Of a DNA stretch of 64,000 nt, positions 35,353 through 43,527 are shown in pieces; the stretch's first letter is position 1; each line of letters opens with the position of its first letter. The stretch spans positions 62,001 through 126,000 of the forward strand of contig CAZVHP010000006.1 in NCBI GenBank assembly GCA_964627305.1, written 5' to 3'. This stretch comes from WJKG01 sp964627305 (GTDB taxonomy: Bacteria; Zixibacteria; MSB-5A5; GN15; FEB-12). The notes under the pieces are model-generated. The model was not told the origin of the DNA and did no database searches. It saw only the letters and a program-made list of their open reading frames with translations. The translations under genes were made by a program, and so were the position numbers.

Positions 35353-36260
35353 TCCTGAAGCTCTTCTTCATTATCCGACTGGCTCTCGTCATAGCTCTCG
35401 TCGTAGCTCTCATCCGTCTCGCTCTCCGTTTCACTCACCGCCGGGACGATGTCCTCGGGCTTGAATGTATCCAGATCGAAATCATACCGGATCCGTTCGA
35501 TCGACTCTGTCCGCCCCGTCTCGGCGCTGATTCTCAGCACCACCCCCGACAGCTTCACATCCTCAGTGGCCGTCGTGAACCGCTTCGGCATACCGGTCAC
35601 GAAGCGCTCAATCGAGGGCTCCTTCTGCATCCCGATAACGGAGTCAAAAGGCCCCGTCATGCCGGCATCGGTCAGGTAAGCGGTGCCGTTGGGACTGATC
35701 GTTTCATCCGCCGTCTGTACATGCGTGTGCGATCCGATCACCGCCGAAACCATGCCATCAAGATAGTGCCACATGGCCTGCTTCTCGCTGGTGGCCTCGG
35801 CATGGAAATCCACGAAAATCACTTTCGTCTGCTCGCGAAGTCTGTACACAAGGTGCCTGCCGACCTTAAAGGGACAGTCGATGTCCTTCATGTAGGTTCG
35901 CCCCTGGAGGTTGATCACCCCTATCTTCACACCGCCAACGTCCTCCAGATACCAGCCCTGCCCCGGCGCCTCCTCCGGAAAGTTCGCCGGCCGCAGCAGC
36001 TTCGGTTTCTGATACAGGTACCTGACAATATCGTAACGGTCCCAGATGTGGTTACCCGAGGTCTGCAGATCAACCCCGTAGGCAAACATCTTCTTGGCCA
36101 TCTCCGGCGTGATGCCGAATCCGCCGGCAGCGTTCTCGCTGTTGGCAATCACGTAATCGACACCGTACTTCTCGCGCAGGGGCTTGACCAGGTGGGCGGT
36201 CGCCTGACGCCCCGGACGTCCGCAGATATCCGCCACGTAAAGAATAGTGACAAAAGCCAT
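35349..36260 (-). CDS. ymdB: YmdB-type metallophosphoesterase with acidic repeat tail
   Basis: The product is 303 residues from the ATG at 36260. The frame is open 49 codons further, but the family's first strand begins at MAFVTILYVADICGRPGR. Metal-ligand motifs are ADICGRPGR, ANSENAAGGFGIT, SGNHIWD, FVDFHAEATSEK and GSHTHVQTAD. The family hydrolyses 2',3'-cyclic nucleotides. In B. subtilis ymdB lies beside rny and influences biofilm and motility choice, and rny is also the neighbour here. Family members are about 260 residues. This one has an extra acidic tail of about 40 residues with DESY repeats. Confidence 0.93.
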   Translation of the reverse strand: MAFVTILYVADICGRPGRQATAHLVKPLREKYGVDYVIANSENAAGGFGITPEMAKKMFAYGVDLQTSGNHIWDRYDIVRYLYQKPKLLRPANFPEEAPGQGWYLEDVGGVKIGVINLQGRTYMKDIDCPFKVGRHLVYRLREQTKVIFVDFHAEATSEKQAMWHYLDGMVSAVIGSHTHVQTADETISPNGTAYLTDAGMTGPFDSVIGMQKEPSIERFVTGMPKRFTTATEDVKLSGVVLRISAETGRTESIERIRYDFDLDTFKPEDIVPAVSETESETDESYDESYDESQSDNEEELQE

Positions 36261-36329
36261 AAGGCTGCTTTCTAAGACGACGACTCGCTGATCGTTCACC
36301 TGGGCGCTGTCGGGACTGGTGTCGCCGTC

Positions 36330-36358
36330 ATCATACCAATCCCGAACGCAAGACCGAA
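36330..36358 (-). promoter_or_regulatory. Candidate extended -10 promoter of ymdB-folD
   Basis: On the minus strand TATGAT (36330-36335) is preceded by TGG, an extended -10. A poor -35 (TTCGGT, 36353-36358) lies 17 bases upstream. It sits after the rny terminator and about 70 bases before the ymdB ATG, where a promoter is needed. Confidence 0.4.
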
Positions 36359-36374
36359 TTTCGCACCCACCATG

Positions 36375-36410
36375 AAAATGGGTGGAGACCAATATAGGTA
36401 TCTCCACCCA
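36375..36410 (-). terminator. Intrinsic terminator of rny
   Basis: A perfect 10-bp stem (TGGGTGGAGA and TCTCCACCCA, 36379-36388 with 36401-36410) with a 12-nt loop is followed on the minus strand by TTTT. It lies about 60 bases after the rny stop and separates rny from ymdB. Confidence 0.8.
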
Positions 36411-36470
36411 ATTTGCAACAGCTCGCTGATCACAAAACCGTTATGTTCACGTTCACAAGCGCGCGCTCAC

Positions 36471-38033
36471 CTAACGAGCGTACTCAGTGGCCCTGGTCTC
36501 CCGAATCACGGTTACCTTGATCTGGCCCGGATACTGCATCTGCTCCTCAATCTTCGTGGCAATGTCGTCGGCCAGAATGGTCGCCCCGAGGTCATCCAGC
36601 GTTTCATGCTCGACAATCACCCGCACTTCGCGCCCCGCCTGAATAGCGTACGACTTCGATACACCCCGAAAGCTGTCGGCCAGTTCCTCAAGCTGGCGAA
36701 GTCTCTTGATATAGGCTTCCAGCGGCTCCCGACGAGCCCCCGGTCGCGCCCCCGATATACCGTCAGCCGCCTGCACAATAACCGTGTACGGACTGATGAT
36801 CGGCACATCACCATGATGCCCCTCGCACGCGTTCACCACTATATCGCTCTCGCCGAAACGACGCAGGAAATCGGCACCAATCTGAGTGTGGGTACCCTCG
36901 GTCTCGCGGTCAATCGCCTTGCCAATATCATGCAGCAACCCGCACCGCTTGGCAATAGTGGCATCCAGCTTCAGCTCCGCTGCGATCAGCCCGCAGAGCA
37001 TCGCCATCTCCTTGCAGTGCCCCAGAACGTTCTGACCATAGGATGTCCGGAAATTCAGCTTTCCCAGATGTCGCACTATCTCGGCATTCAGTCCGTGAAT
37101 CCCGAGCTCGAAACAGGCCTGCTCACCGGCATCGCGAATGATAACTTCCATCTCCCGCTGCGACTTCTCCACCAGCTCCTCGATCCGAGTCGGATGAATC
37201 CGCCCGTCGCTGATCAGTTTCTCCAGCGCCATCCGGGCTATCTCCCGCCGAACCGGGTCATAACCCGAAAGGATCACCGCCTCCGGTGTGTCATCCACGA
37301 TCACATCAATCCCGGTCGCAGTCTCAAATGACCGTATATTGCGGCCCTCACGACCGATAATGCGCCCCTTCATCTCATCGCTCGGAAGATTCACGACCGA
37401 CACCGTCGTCTCCGAGGCATGCTCGGCTGCACAACGATACACGGCCTGCAGGATGATCTCGCGCGCTTCCTTCTCCGCGTTTTGCTCCGCCTGCTCCTTG
37501 ATCTCCTTGATCCGCGAGGCCGCCTCAACCTTGGCCGTCTCCAGCATATTGTCCATGAGCAACTTCTTCGCCTCTTCCGGCGTCATCTGGGCGATACGCT
37601 GAAGCTGCTCGTTCTGGCGAACCATGATCTCCTCAAGCTCCGCCTCACGCTTCGAGATTCCTTTGTCTCGAACCTGAAGCTCCTCGTCCCGCTTCTCCAG
37701 TTCTGCTACCCGCCGCTCGACAAACTCAAGCTTCTTGGCAACCGCATGCTCTTCTTCGCTGACCCGCTTGGAAGCCTGCTCCAGCTCGCGGTGTTTCTGC
37801 TCTACCTCCTTTTCGAACTCGCTCTTGAGCTTCATCCACTCTTCGCGAGCCTCCAGAGCGGCCTCTTTCTTGTGTATCTTGGCCTCACTCCTGGCCTCGG
37901 CGATTATCTGCTTCGCCTCCGCCTGGGCCTTCTCAACATCGGCCCGGGCAGCCTGACGGGCACTCTTGAGCGCCACAAAAAACGAAACCAGGCCTACCAC
38001 GAGCGCGACGCCGACAATGACAATCCAGTCCAT
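36471..38033 (-). CDS. rny: Ribonuclease Y
   Basis: This 520-residue membrane-anchored endoribonuclease initiates mRNA decay. An N-terminal helix (about 4-23) is followed by a long coiled coil to about residue 205. The KH domain follows (LPSDEMKGRIIGREGRNIRS). The HD domain has the catalytic HDIGKAIDRE and a second metal-site region ACEGHHGDVP. The length and architecture are standard. GGAGG lies seven bases before the ATG. It has its own terminator downstream and follows the zapA terminator, so it is probably transcribed alone. Confidence 0.97.
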   Translation of the reverse strand: MDWIVIVGVALVVGLVSFFVALKSARQAARADVEKAQAEAKQIIAEARSEAKIHKKEAALEAREEWMKLKSEFEKEVEQKHRELEQASKRVSEEEHAVAKKLEFVERRVAELEKRDEELQVRDKGISKREAELEEIMVRQNEQLQRIAQMTPEEAKKLLMDNMLETAKVEAASRIKEIKEQAEQNAEKEAREIILQAVYRCAAEHASETTVSVVNLPSDEMKGRIIGREGRNIRSFETATGIDVIVDDTPEAVILSGYDPVRREIARMALEKLISDGRIHPTRIEELVEKSQREMEVIIRDAGEQACFELGIHGLNAEIVRHLGKLNFRTSYGQNVLGHCKEMAMLCGLIAAELKLDATIAKRCGLLHDIGKAIDRETEGTHTQIGADFLRRFGESDIVVNACEGHHGDVPIISPYTVIVQAADGISGARPGARREPLEAYIKRLRQLEELADSFRGVSKSYAIQAGREVRVIVEHETLDDLGATILADDIATKIEEQMQYPGQIKVTVIRETRATEYAR

Positions 38034-38118
38034 GATCTATCCTCCAACCCGACTCACACAGCCGGGCACTGCTGCAAAGATGTCACATATGGAATAATAG
38101 GAACGGGAGGGCCGACAG

Positions 38119-38150
38119 AAAAAACCGACTCACCCGACAGGCGGGGAGTC
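38119..38150 (-). terminator. Intrinsic terminator overlapping the zapA stop codon
   Basis: On the minus strand a 9-bp GC-rich stem with a single bulged A (38142-38150 with 38127-38136) and a 5-nt loop is followed by GG and six Ts. Its left arm encodes the last zapA codons. It closes the tRNA-Val/thrS to zapA transcription unit. Confidence 0.8.
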
Positions 38151-38444
38151 GTTCAATGTGCTGTCCAGTCGATCCAGAAGCTGGTCTACTCTCTGCCTAA
38201 CCAACCTTTGGGTCGCCATGAGTTCATCCGATCTCTCATGCAACTCCGAGGCAATCGACATCGCTGCCAATATGGCAACCTTGTCACGGCCAAACGATCG
38301 CTGATCGGCAGCCGCCTCCTGCATGCGAGCATCGACCAGATCAGCGATCCTCGATATTTGAGCCGTATCTACCGATCCGGCAATAGGATACTCATCGCCA
38401 AAGATCGTTACTACGACCCTGTTTTCGCCATCTGTCCTGGACAT
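38130..38444 (-). CDS. zapA: Cell division protein ZapA
   Basis: This 104-residue protein binds and bundles FtsZ filaments at the septum. The N-terminal globular part has VVVTIFGDEYPIAG followed by 'ISRIADLVDARM'. The C-terminal half is a coiled coil starting at KVAILAAMSIASEL, the family's most conserved stretch. The length is typical. It follows a small coiled-coil gene by about 105 bases. The last codons form part of a terminator. Confidence 0.9.
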   Translation of the reverse strand: MSRTDGENRVVVTIFGDEYPIAGSVDTAQISRIADLVDARMQEAAADQRSFGRDKVAILAAMSIASELHERSDELMATQRLVRQRVDQLLDRLDSTLNDSPPVG

Positions 38445-38550
38445 ACCTTATGACTAATCTACCAGTAATCCGCGTTTTCTTATCCCACTTTATTACAAAA
38501 GGTTAGCGAAAACTAACGCCTACTGGTCCACGAAGTCAAGAAAAAAAGCG

Positions 38551-38799
38551 CTACGAGATCGTACTCTCAAGCTCGTCAAGCCGACTCAGCACGGTGCTCA
38601 ACCGCGAACGAACAGCCTCCGACTGATCCGCACTCCTAAGCTGAAGATCCTCATGCTGACGCTTCAACTGCTCCAGCTCCGTCCGATACCGATCATTCGC
38701 TTCCCGAAGCTCGTCATTTTCGCTCCGAAGCGACTCAACCAGCGCACACACCGTCTCGATCTTCTGCGTCAGTTGCTCCAGTTTCTCTTCCACAATCAC
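38551..38799 (-). CDS. Small coiled-coil protein, ZapB-like
   Basis: This 82-residue protein is almost wholly heptad coiled coil (VEEKLEQLTQKIETV, then LRSENDELREANDRY). Size, composition and position before zapA suggest a ZapB-type Z-ring stabiliser, but coiled coils converge easily, so a gene name is withheld. The GTG start overlaps the pheT stop by four bases, indicating cotranscription. Another GTG two codons downstream is an alternative start. Confidence 0.75.
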   Translation of the reverse strand: MIVEEKLEQLTQKIETVCALVESLRSENDELREANDRYRTELEQLKRQHEDLQLRSADQSEAVRSRLSTVLSRLDELESTIS

Positions 38800-41192
38800 T
38801 TGTCCCTTATCTCAGCATTAAACTTCTGCTTCAACATCGTTACCACATGCGCCTGTCGCTCATCGACTTCCCCACTCGCCAAGCTACGCTCCGGGGAACG
38901 ATATCGAATACTCACCGCAATCGACTTGCAACCCTGCTTAATCTGCTCGCCTGTATACAAATCGAACACCTCCACGTGCTCAGCCAGATCACCTGCCGCC
39001 AACTTGATCGCCTCAATCAAATCACCGGCCCGAATGCCGGCATCAACCACAATCGCCAGGTCCCGCGGCGCCGAAGGATACACCGGCAAGGGTGAGTACT
39101 CAGCCAGCGGCCGCCTCAGGCTCATCACCTTATCGGCATCCAGCTCCGCCGCATAGACCGGCTGCTTGATGCCGAAGTGCCTGAGTACCTTGTCACTGAG
39201 TTGCCCCGTCACGCCGATCGGGTCCCCCCCGGCACGGATCTCGAAACTGACCTCCGGCTGAAAGAACTCCCGAGGCGAGTCCACAAAACTGAGCCTGCCC
39301 AGGCGCAGACGCTCACACACATGCTCCAAAGCGCCCGAAATGTCATAGAAATCCAGCGGCCGCGGTCGATCACGCCACGTGTGCTCACTTTGGCCGGTAA
39401 CCACCAGAGCCAATCGAAGGCGCTGTCCGCCGGTGGGATCATCCTCATGATCCACCGGGTAGTACACATTCCCCAGCTCAAACAGACAAAGGTCCAGATT
39501 GCGATGCGCCACGTTGTGCGCCACCACCCCGGCCGTTGTCGGCAACAGACTTGTCCGCATGATATTCAGATCACCCGAGGAGTAATTGGCCAGTCTCACC
39601 GGTGTTTGATCAGGATAAAACACCAAAGCATCCCTGATGTCGGCCAGACCATGCGTCAGAATCTCGTCAAATCCCGCCCCGATAAGCACCTGCCTTACCT
39701 CCTGCTGAAACAGATCCGACGGGTGCCGCGGCGTGTACAAGGGTCCCAGATTGTAGACTGCGTCCGGAACAGCCGCGAATCCCTCAATGCGCACTACTTC
39801 CTCGATCAGGTCGATCTCGCGTTCGATATCCGGTCGGAACGTGGGCACCGTTACCTGCAGCGGACCCCGGCCATTACTCACCGTGAACTCCAGACCGGTA
39901 AGTATCTGCTGCATCCGCTCATCGCTGATCTTCGTACCCAGAATACGGTTACAGCGCTCCGGCCGCAAAGGAATAGTCACCGGCATAATCTTCTTCGGAT
40001 AGCAGTCGACCACTCCTTGTAGTACCTGTCCTGAACACAATTCCGCCATCAGTGCCGCGGCGCGGTCGATTGCCCGCTCCAGCCCACCGTTGGGATCAGC
40101 CCCGCGTTCGAATCGCGAGGAGGACTCCGTTGCCAGCCCCAGATGTCGTTTGCTCTTGCGAATCACCGAAGGATTGAAATATGCCGCCTCCAGCAGAATG
40201 TCGGTCGTGCTGCCTGAAACCTCAGAATTCAGCCCGCCCATGACACCGCCGGCAGCAACACCCGCTTTGCCGTTGGTGATCAGCAGAACATCGGGCGTCA
40301 ACTCGTGCTCTTTCTCGTCGAGGGTCGTAAACGTCTCCCCCGGACGCGCCCGACGCACCACCACCTCCCGCGAGCCGAACCGCTCCAGATCGAACGCGTG
40401 GAGCGGATGCCCGGTCTCAAGCATGACATAGTTCGTGATGTCCACGATGCTCGAAATCGGCCGTATCCCCGAAATGATCAGACGCCTCTGCATCCACCAG
40501 GGCGACTGCCCCCCCATCACACCCCGGATCACTCGCGCGGCATAGCGCGGGCAGGCATCCGGGTCCTCGATCGCCACTGAGACCTCGTCCGACGCCCTCG
40601 CCGTGACTTCCCTGAGCGCTGTCTGGGGATACCTCACAGCAGTGTTCGCCAGCGCCGCAATGTCACGAGCAATGCCAATAGCACACATGGAGTCCGGCCG
40701 ATTCGGCGTCAACTCAAACGTCAGACGGTAGTCTTCCAGATCGAGAGCCGTCGCCAGCGGTGTCCCCGGCCTGGCTTCCGTCTCCAGCACCATAATGCCT
40801 GAGTGATCATCAGAAAGCCCCAACTCTCGTTCCGAGCAGATCATCCCGCATGAGATTACCCCGCGAATCTTGACCTTCCGGATCTCCATGCCGCCGGCAA
40901 GCTTCGCACCGATAAGCGCCACCGCCACCGTCTGCCCCTCGGCAACATTCGGCGCCCCGCAGATCAGGTCCATGCGCTCCGTGCCGACCTCGACAGTGGC
41001 CAGCTGAATCTTATCGGCGCCTGTGACCGGACTGAGTTTCACCACTCGTCCGACTACCACCTTGTCAAGGTGTCCCGCCATTGACTCGATCTCTTCGCAG
41101 GCGGTCCCGCACAGGGTCAACCGCTCGGCCAACTCATCGACCGGCCAGTCAACACCCACAAGCTCCCTGAGCCAGTTGTACGAAATCTTCAT
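38796..41192 (-). CDS. pheT: Phenylalanine-tRNA ligase beta subunit
   Basis: This 798-residue subunit of the alpha2-beta2 enzyme charges tRNA-Phe. The N-terminal B1 domain (MKISYNWLRELVGV) leads to a tRNA-binding EMAP-like domain (about 40-150). The B3/B4 editing domain (about 210-400) includes DITNYVMLETGHPLHAFD. B5 follows, then the catalytic-like core (about 480-690). The C-terminal anticodon-binding FDX-ACB domain opens with SAPRDLAIVVD. The stop of pheS abuts the ATG. Confidence 0.97.
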   Translation of the reverse strand: MKISYNWLRELVGVDWPVDELAERLTLCGTACEEIESMAGHLDKVVVGRVVKLSPVTGADKIQLATVEVGTERMDLICGAPNVAEGQTVAVALIGAKLAGGMEIRKVKIRGVISCGMICSERELGLSDDHSGIMVLETEARPGTPLATALDLEDYRLTFELTPNRPDSMCAIGIARDIAALANTAVRYPQTALREVTARASDEVSVAIEDPDACPRYAARVIRGVMGGQSPWWMQRRLIISGIRPISSIVDITNYVMLETGHPLHAFDLERFGSREVVVRRARPGETFTTLDEKEHELTPDVLLITNGKAGVAAGGVMGGLNSEVSGSTTDILLEAAYFNPSVIRKSKRHLGLATESSSRFERGADPNGGLERAIDRAAALMAELCSGQVLQGVVDCYPKKIMPVTIPLRPERCNRILGTKISDERMQQILTGLEFTVSNGRGPLQVTVPTFRPDIEREIDLIEEVVRIEGFAAVPDAVYNLGPLYTPRHPSDLFQQEVRQVLIGAGFDEILTHGLADIRDALVFYPDQTPVRLANYSSGDLNIMRTSLLPTTAGVVAHNVAHRNLDLCLFELGNVYYPVDHEDDPTGGQRLRLALVVTGQSEHTWRDRPRPLDFYDISGALEHVCERLRLGRLSFVDSPREFFQPEVSFEIRAGGDPIGVTGQLSDKVLRHFGIKQPVYAAELDADKVMSLRRPLAEYSPLPVYPSAPRDLAIVVDAGIRAGDLIEAIKLAAGDLAEHVEVFDLYTGEQIKQGCKSIAVSIRYRSPERSLASGEVDERQAHVVTMLKQKFNAEIRDK

Positions 41193-42206
41193 CTATCCAA
41201 ACTGCCTGAGAAATCGAATGTCATTGTTGTAGAACAGCCTGATATCGTCAATACGGTGCTTCATCAGCGCGATCCGCTCGACCCCCAGACCAAAGGCATA
41301 GCCCGTGTATCTTTCCGTATCGAATCCGGCTTTGGCCAGCACATTGGGATCGATCATCCCGCACCCCAGAATCTCCAGCCAGCCGGCATACTTGCACAAC
41401 TGACACCCACTGCCGCCACACAGGAAGCAACTGACATCCACCTCCGCCGAGGGTTCCGTGAAAGGGAAAAATGAGGGGCGGAACTTCAACTTGACCTCCG
41501 GCCCAAAATACGCCCTGCAGAAGGCTACCAACACGCCCTTCAGGTCGGCCAGCGTCGCATGCTCATCGACCGCGAACCCGTCAACCTGGTGGAAGGCCAC
41601 ATGCGCCCGGGCTGAGATAGCCTCATTACGAAAGACCTTGCCCGGCGTAATGATCTTGAACGGCGGCCTGCGTTTCTCCAGCTCGCGGGCCTGCACCGGT
41701 GTCGTGTGCGTGCGAAGCAACCGCCCGCCTTCGACAAACAGGGTGTCCTGCATATCGCGCGCCGGATGATCAGGCGGGAAGTTCAGGGCCTCGAAATTGT
41801 AGTAGTCTGTCTCAATATCCGGACCGTAGGCCGTCTCGAAACCCATCCCGTAGAATATGTCACATATCTCCTGCAGGGCCTGATTGGTGATATGGGCCAC
41901 CCCAAGCCGGCTCCTGCTCCCCGGCAACGTGGGATCGAAAACCGAGGCCTGCTTCGAAGCCGATAGCTTCTCCTGAATCTGCTGCAGCAGCGACTCGATC
42001 TCCGAGCGCGCCCTGTTGGCTACCGCTCCAACCTGCTTCCTCTCATCGTTGGTCAGTTCCTTAAGGCCCTTGAGAAAGCCGGTAATCTCTCCCTTGCGCC
42101 CCAGGTACCGCACCCGGAGTTCCTGAAGCGAATCGAGCGAATCAGCCTTACTGATTCGCTCAACAGCCTCGTCCCTCACCCGCACAACATCGTCAATGAT
42201 CGACAT
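41193..42206 (-). CDS. pheS: Phenylalanine-tRNA ligase alpha subunit
   Basis: This 337-residue catalytic subunit has an N-terminal coiled coil (about 1-90) followed by the class II core. The motifs HPARDMQDTLFVEGG, FHQVDGFAVDE and FFPFTEPSAEVDVSC are standard. Cys-rich CFLCGGSGCQLCKYAG looks like the zinc-binding loop found in many bacterial PheS proteins. GLGVERIALMKHRIDDIR is motif 3. It follows rplT by about 45 bases in the infC-rpmI-rplT-pheST order seen in many bacteria. Confidence 0.97.
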   Translation of the reverse strand: MSIIDDVVRVRDEAVERISKADSLDSLQELRVRYLGRKGEITGFLKGLKELTNDERKQVGAVANRARSEIESLLQQIQEKLSASKQASVFDPTLPGSRSRLGVAHITNQALQEICDIFYGMGFETAYGPDIETDYYNFEALNFPPDHPARDMQDTLFVEGGRLLRTHTTPVQARELEKRRPPFKIITPGKVFRNEAISARAHVAFHQVDGFAVDEHATLADLKGVLVAFCRAYFGPEVKLKFRPSFFPFTEPSAEVDVSCFLCGGSGCQLCKYAGWLEILGCGMIDPNVLAKAGFDTERYTGYAFGLGVERIALMKHRIDDIRLFYNNDIRFLRQFG

Positions 42207-42252
42207 ACACTCTGTCTATATTGTATAGGCTCCGTTGCTGTCTTGTGCGGCC

Positions 42253-42606
42253 TTATACGGCAGTCCTGGCCATCTCGGCCAGACTCCGGAAGGTGGCGCC
42301 ATCGCGAGCCGCGATATCGGCCAGCACCTTGCGGTTCAGATTGACCCCCGCCTTCTTCAAACCATTGATGAATGCCGAGTAGTTGATGCCGTTCTCCCTG
42401 GCCGCGGCGGAAATGCGGGCTATCCACAGGGAACGGAATTCGCGCTTCTTGTTACGGCGGTCACGATAGGCATACTTCAGTCCCTTGCGGACTGTCTCAA
42501 CCGCCGTGCGATACAAACGGCTCCGACCACCGTAGTTACCGCGCGCGCGCTTGAGGACCTTGTTGTGACGCTTTCTGGCCGCAACATTGTTCATTGCACG
42601 TGGCAT
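42253..42606 (-). CDS. rplT: 50S ribosomal protein L20
   Basis: This 117-residue 23S rRNA-binding protein is needed for early 50S assembly. The family sequence is clear: N-terminal basic arm (ARKRHNKVLKRARGNYGGR), then KGLKYAYRDRRNKKREFR, LWIARISAAARENGINYS and FINGLKKAGVNLNRKVLADI. In other bacteria L20 represses its own operon by binding the leader mRNA. Confidence 0.98.
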   Translation of the reverse strand: MPRAMNNVAARKRHNKVLKRARGNYGGRSRLYRTAVETVRKGLKYAYRDRRNKKREFRSLWIARISAAARENGINYSAFINGLKKAGVNLNRKVLADIAARDGATFRSLAEMARTAV

Positions 42607-42665
42607 GACGTCTTCTCTCCCGTCGTGTTAATACAGTAAACTGAACAACTCAAGCCTGCCCCGGT

Positions 42666-42860
42666 CTAATACGGAATCAGGCGGTCCACTCTCTTCTTGT
42701 CGGCATCCGACACCAGCGCCGGCTGACGCAGATTACGGATCCGCTTGGGACTCTTCTTCTCCAGGATGTGCGACTTGTAGGCGTGACGGCGCTTGATCTT
42801 GCCGCTGGCCGTGCGCCGGAAACGCTTCGCCGCACTTCGCTGGGTCTTCATCTTAGGCAT
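42666..42860 (-). CDS. rpmI: 50S ribosomal protein L35
   Basis: This is a 64-residue, highly basic ribosomal protein. It has the standard opening PKMKTQRSAAKRFRRTASGK, then IKRRHAYKSHILEKKSPKR and the C-terminal DKKRVDRLIPY. It lies between infC and rplT, 59 bases before rplT. The 124-base gap upstream (42861-42984) may hold a regulatory fold. Confidence 0.98.
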   Translation of the reverse strand: MPKMKTQRSAAKRFRRTASGKIKRRHAYKSHILEKKSPKRIRNLRQPALVSDADKKRVDRLIPY

Positions 42861-42984
42861 GATAACCTACCTTCTCCAAACACTCCACTATATGATCTCG
42901 TAGAACTGCAACGAACGAAACTGCTACAGGCACCGTACCACAGCGCGCCGCAAAGACGGCAACACACCATGGCACCACTCAGCT

Positions 42985-43527
42985 TCAATCGTTCTGCTTT
43001 ACATTCTTCATCACTTCCGGTTTCGGCGCCAGCACCATCGCCATATGACGCCCGTCGAGCCTCGCCTCCGATTCCACCGTGGCAACATCGCTCAACTCCT
43101 CAGCAACCCGCTCCAGCAGCTTCTTACCCTGTTCCGTATAAGCCATTTCTCTCCCACGGAACATCACGAACGCCTTCACCTTGCTGCCCGACTCCAGAAA
43201 GCCTCGCACGTGCCGCGTCTTGAAGTCGAAATCGTGCTGGTCAATCTTCGGACGATATCGCATTTCCTTTAACTGAAAGGAATGCTGACGCTTCTTCGCC
43301 GTCTTCTCCTTCTTGGACTGCTCGTACTTGTACTTGCCATAGTCCATGATACGGCAGACCGGCGGACGGCTCGTGGGTGCCACCTCGACCAGGTCCAACT
43401 CTGCCTCTTCGGCCCGGGCAAGAGCCTCATTGGTCGGGACAATACCTACCTGTTCACCACCGGGACCAATCAACCGGATAGGCGATATCCGAATCTGGCG
43501 ATTGATCCTCAGATCACCCTTAGCTAT
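42985..43527 (-). CDS. infC: Translation initiation factor IF-3, apparently started with AUA
   Basis: The product is 180 residues from 43527. The N-domain (residues 1-80) reads 'AKGDLRINRQIRISPIRLIG' and continues with VGIVPTNEALARAEE. The C-domain has KEMRYRPKIDQHDFDFK and KAFVMFRGREMAYTEQG. The normal N-terminal residues are encoded, yet no ATG, GTG or TTG precedes them in frame except a TTG at residue 19, which would remove part of the N-domain. An ATA at 43525-43527 lies four bases after GGAGGG and gives the expected length. Non-canonical infC starts (AUU in E. coli) allow IF-3 to repress itself. The start overlaps the thrS stop by eight bases. Confidence 0.93.
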   Translation of the reverse strand: MAKGDLRINRQIRISPIRLIGPGGEQVGIVPTNEALARAEEAELDLVEVAPTSRPPVCRIMDYGKYKYEQSKKEKTAKKRQHSFQLKEMRYRPKIDQHDFDFKTRHVRGFLESGSKVKAFVMFRGREMAYTEQGKKLLERVAEELSDVATVESEARLDGRHMAMVLAPKPEVMKNVKQND

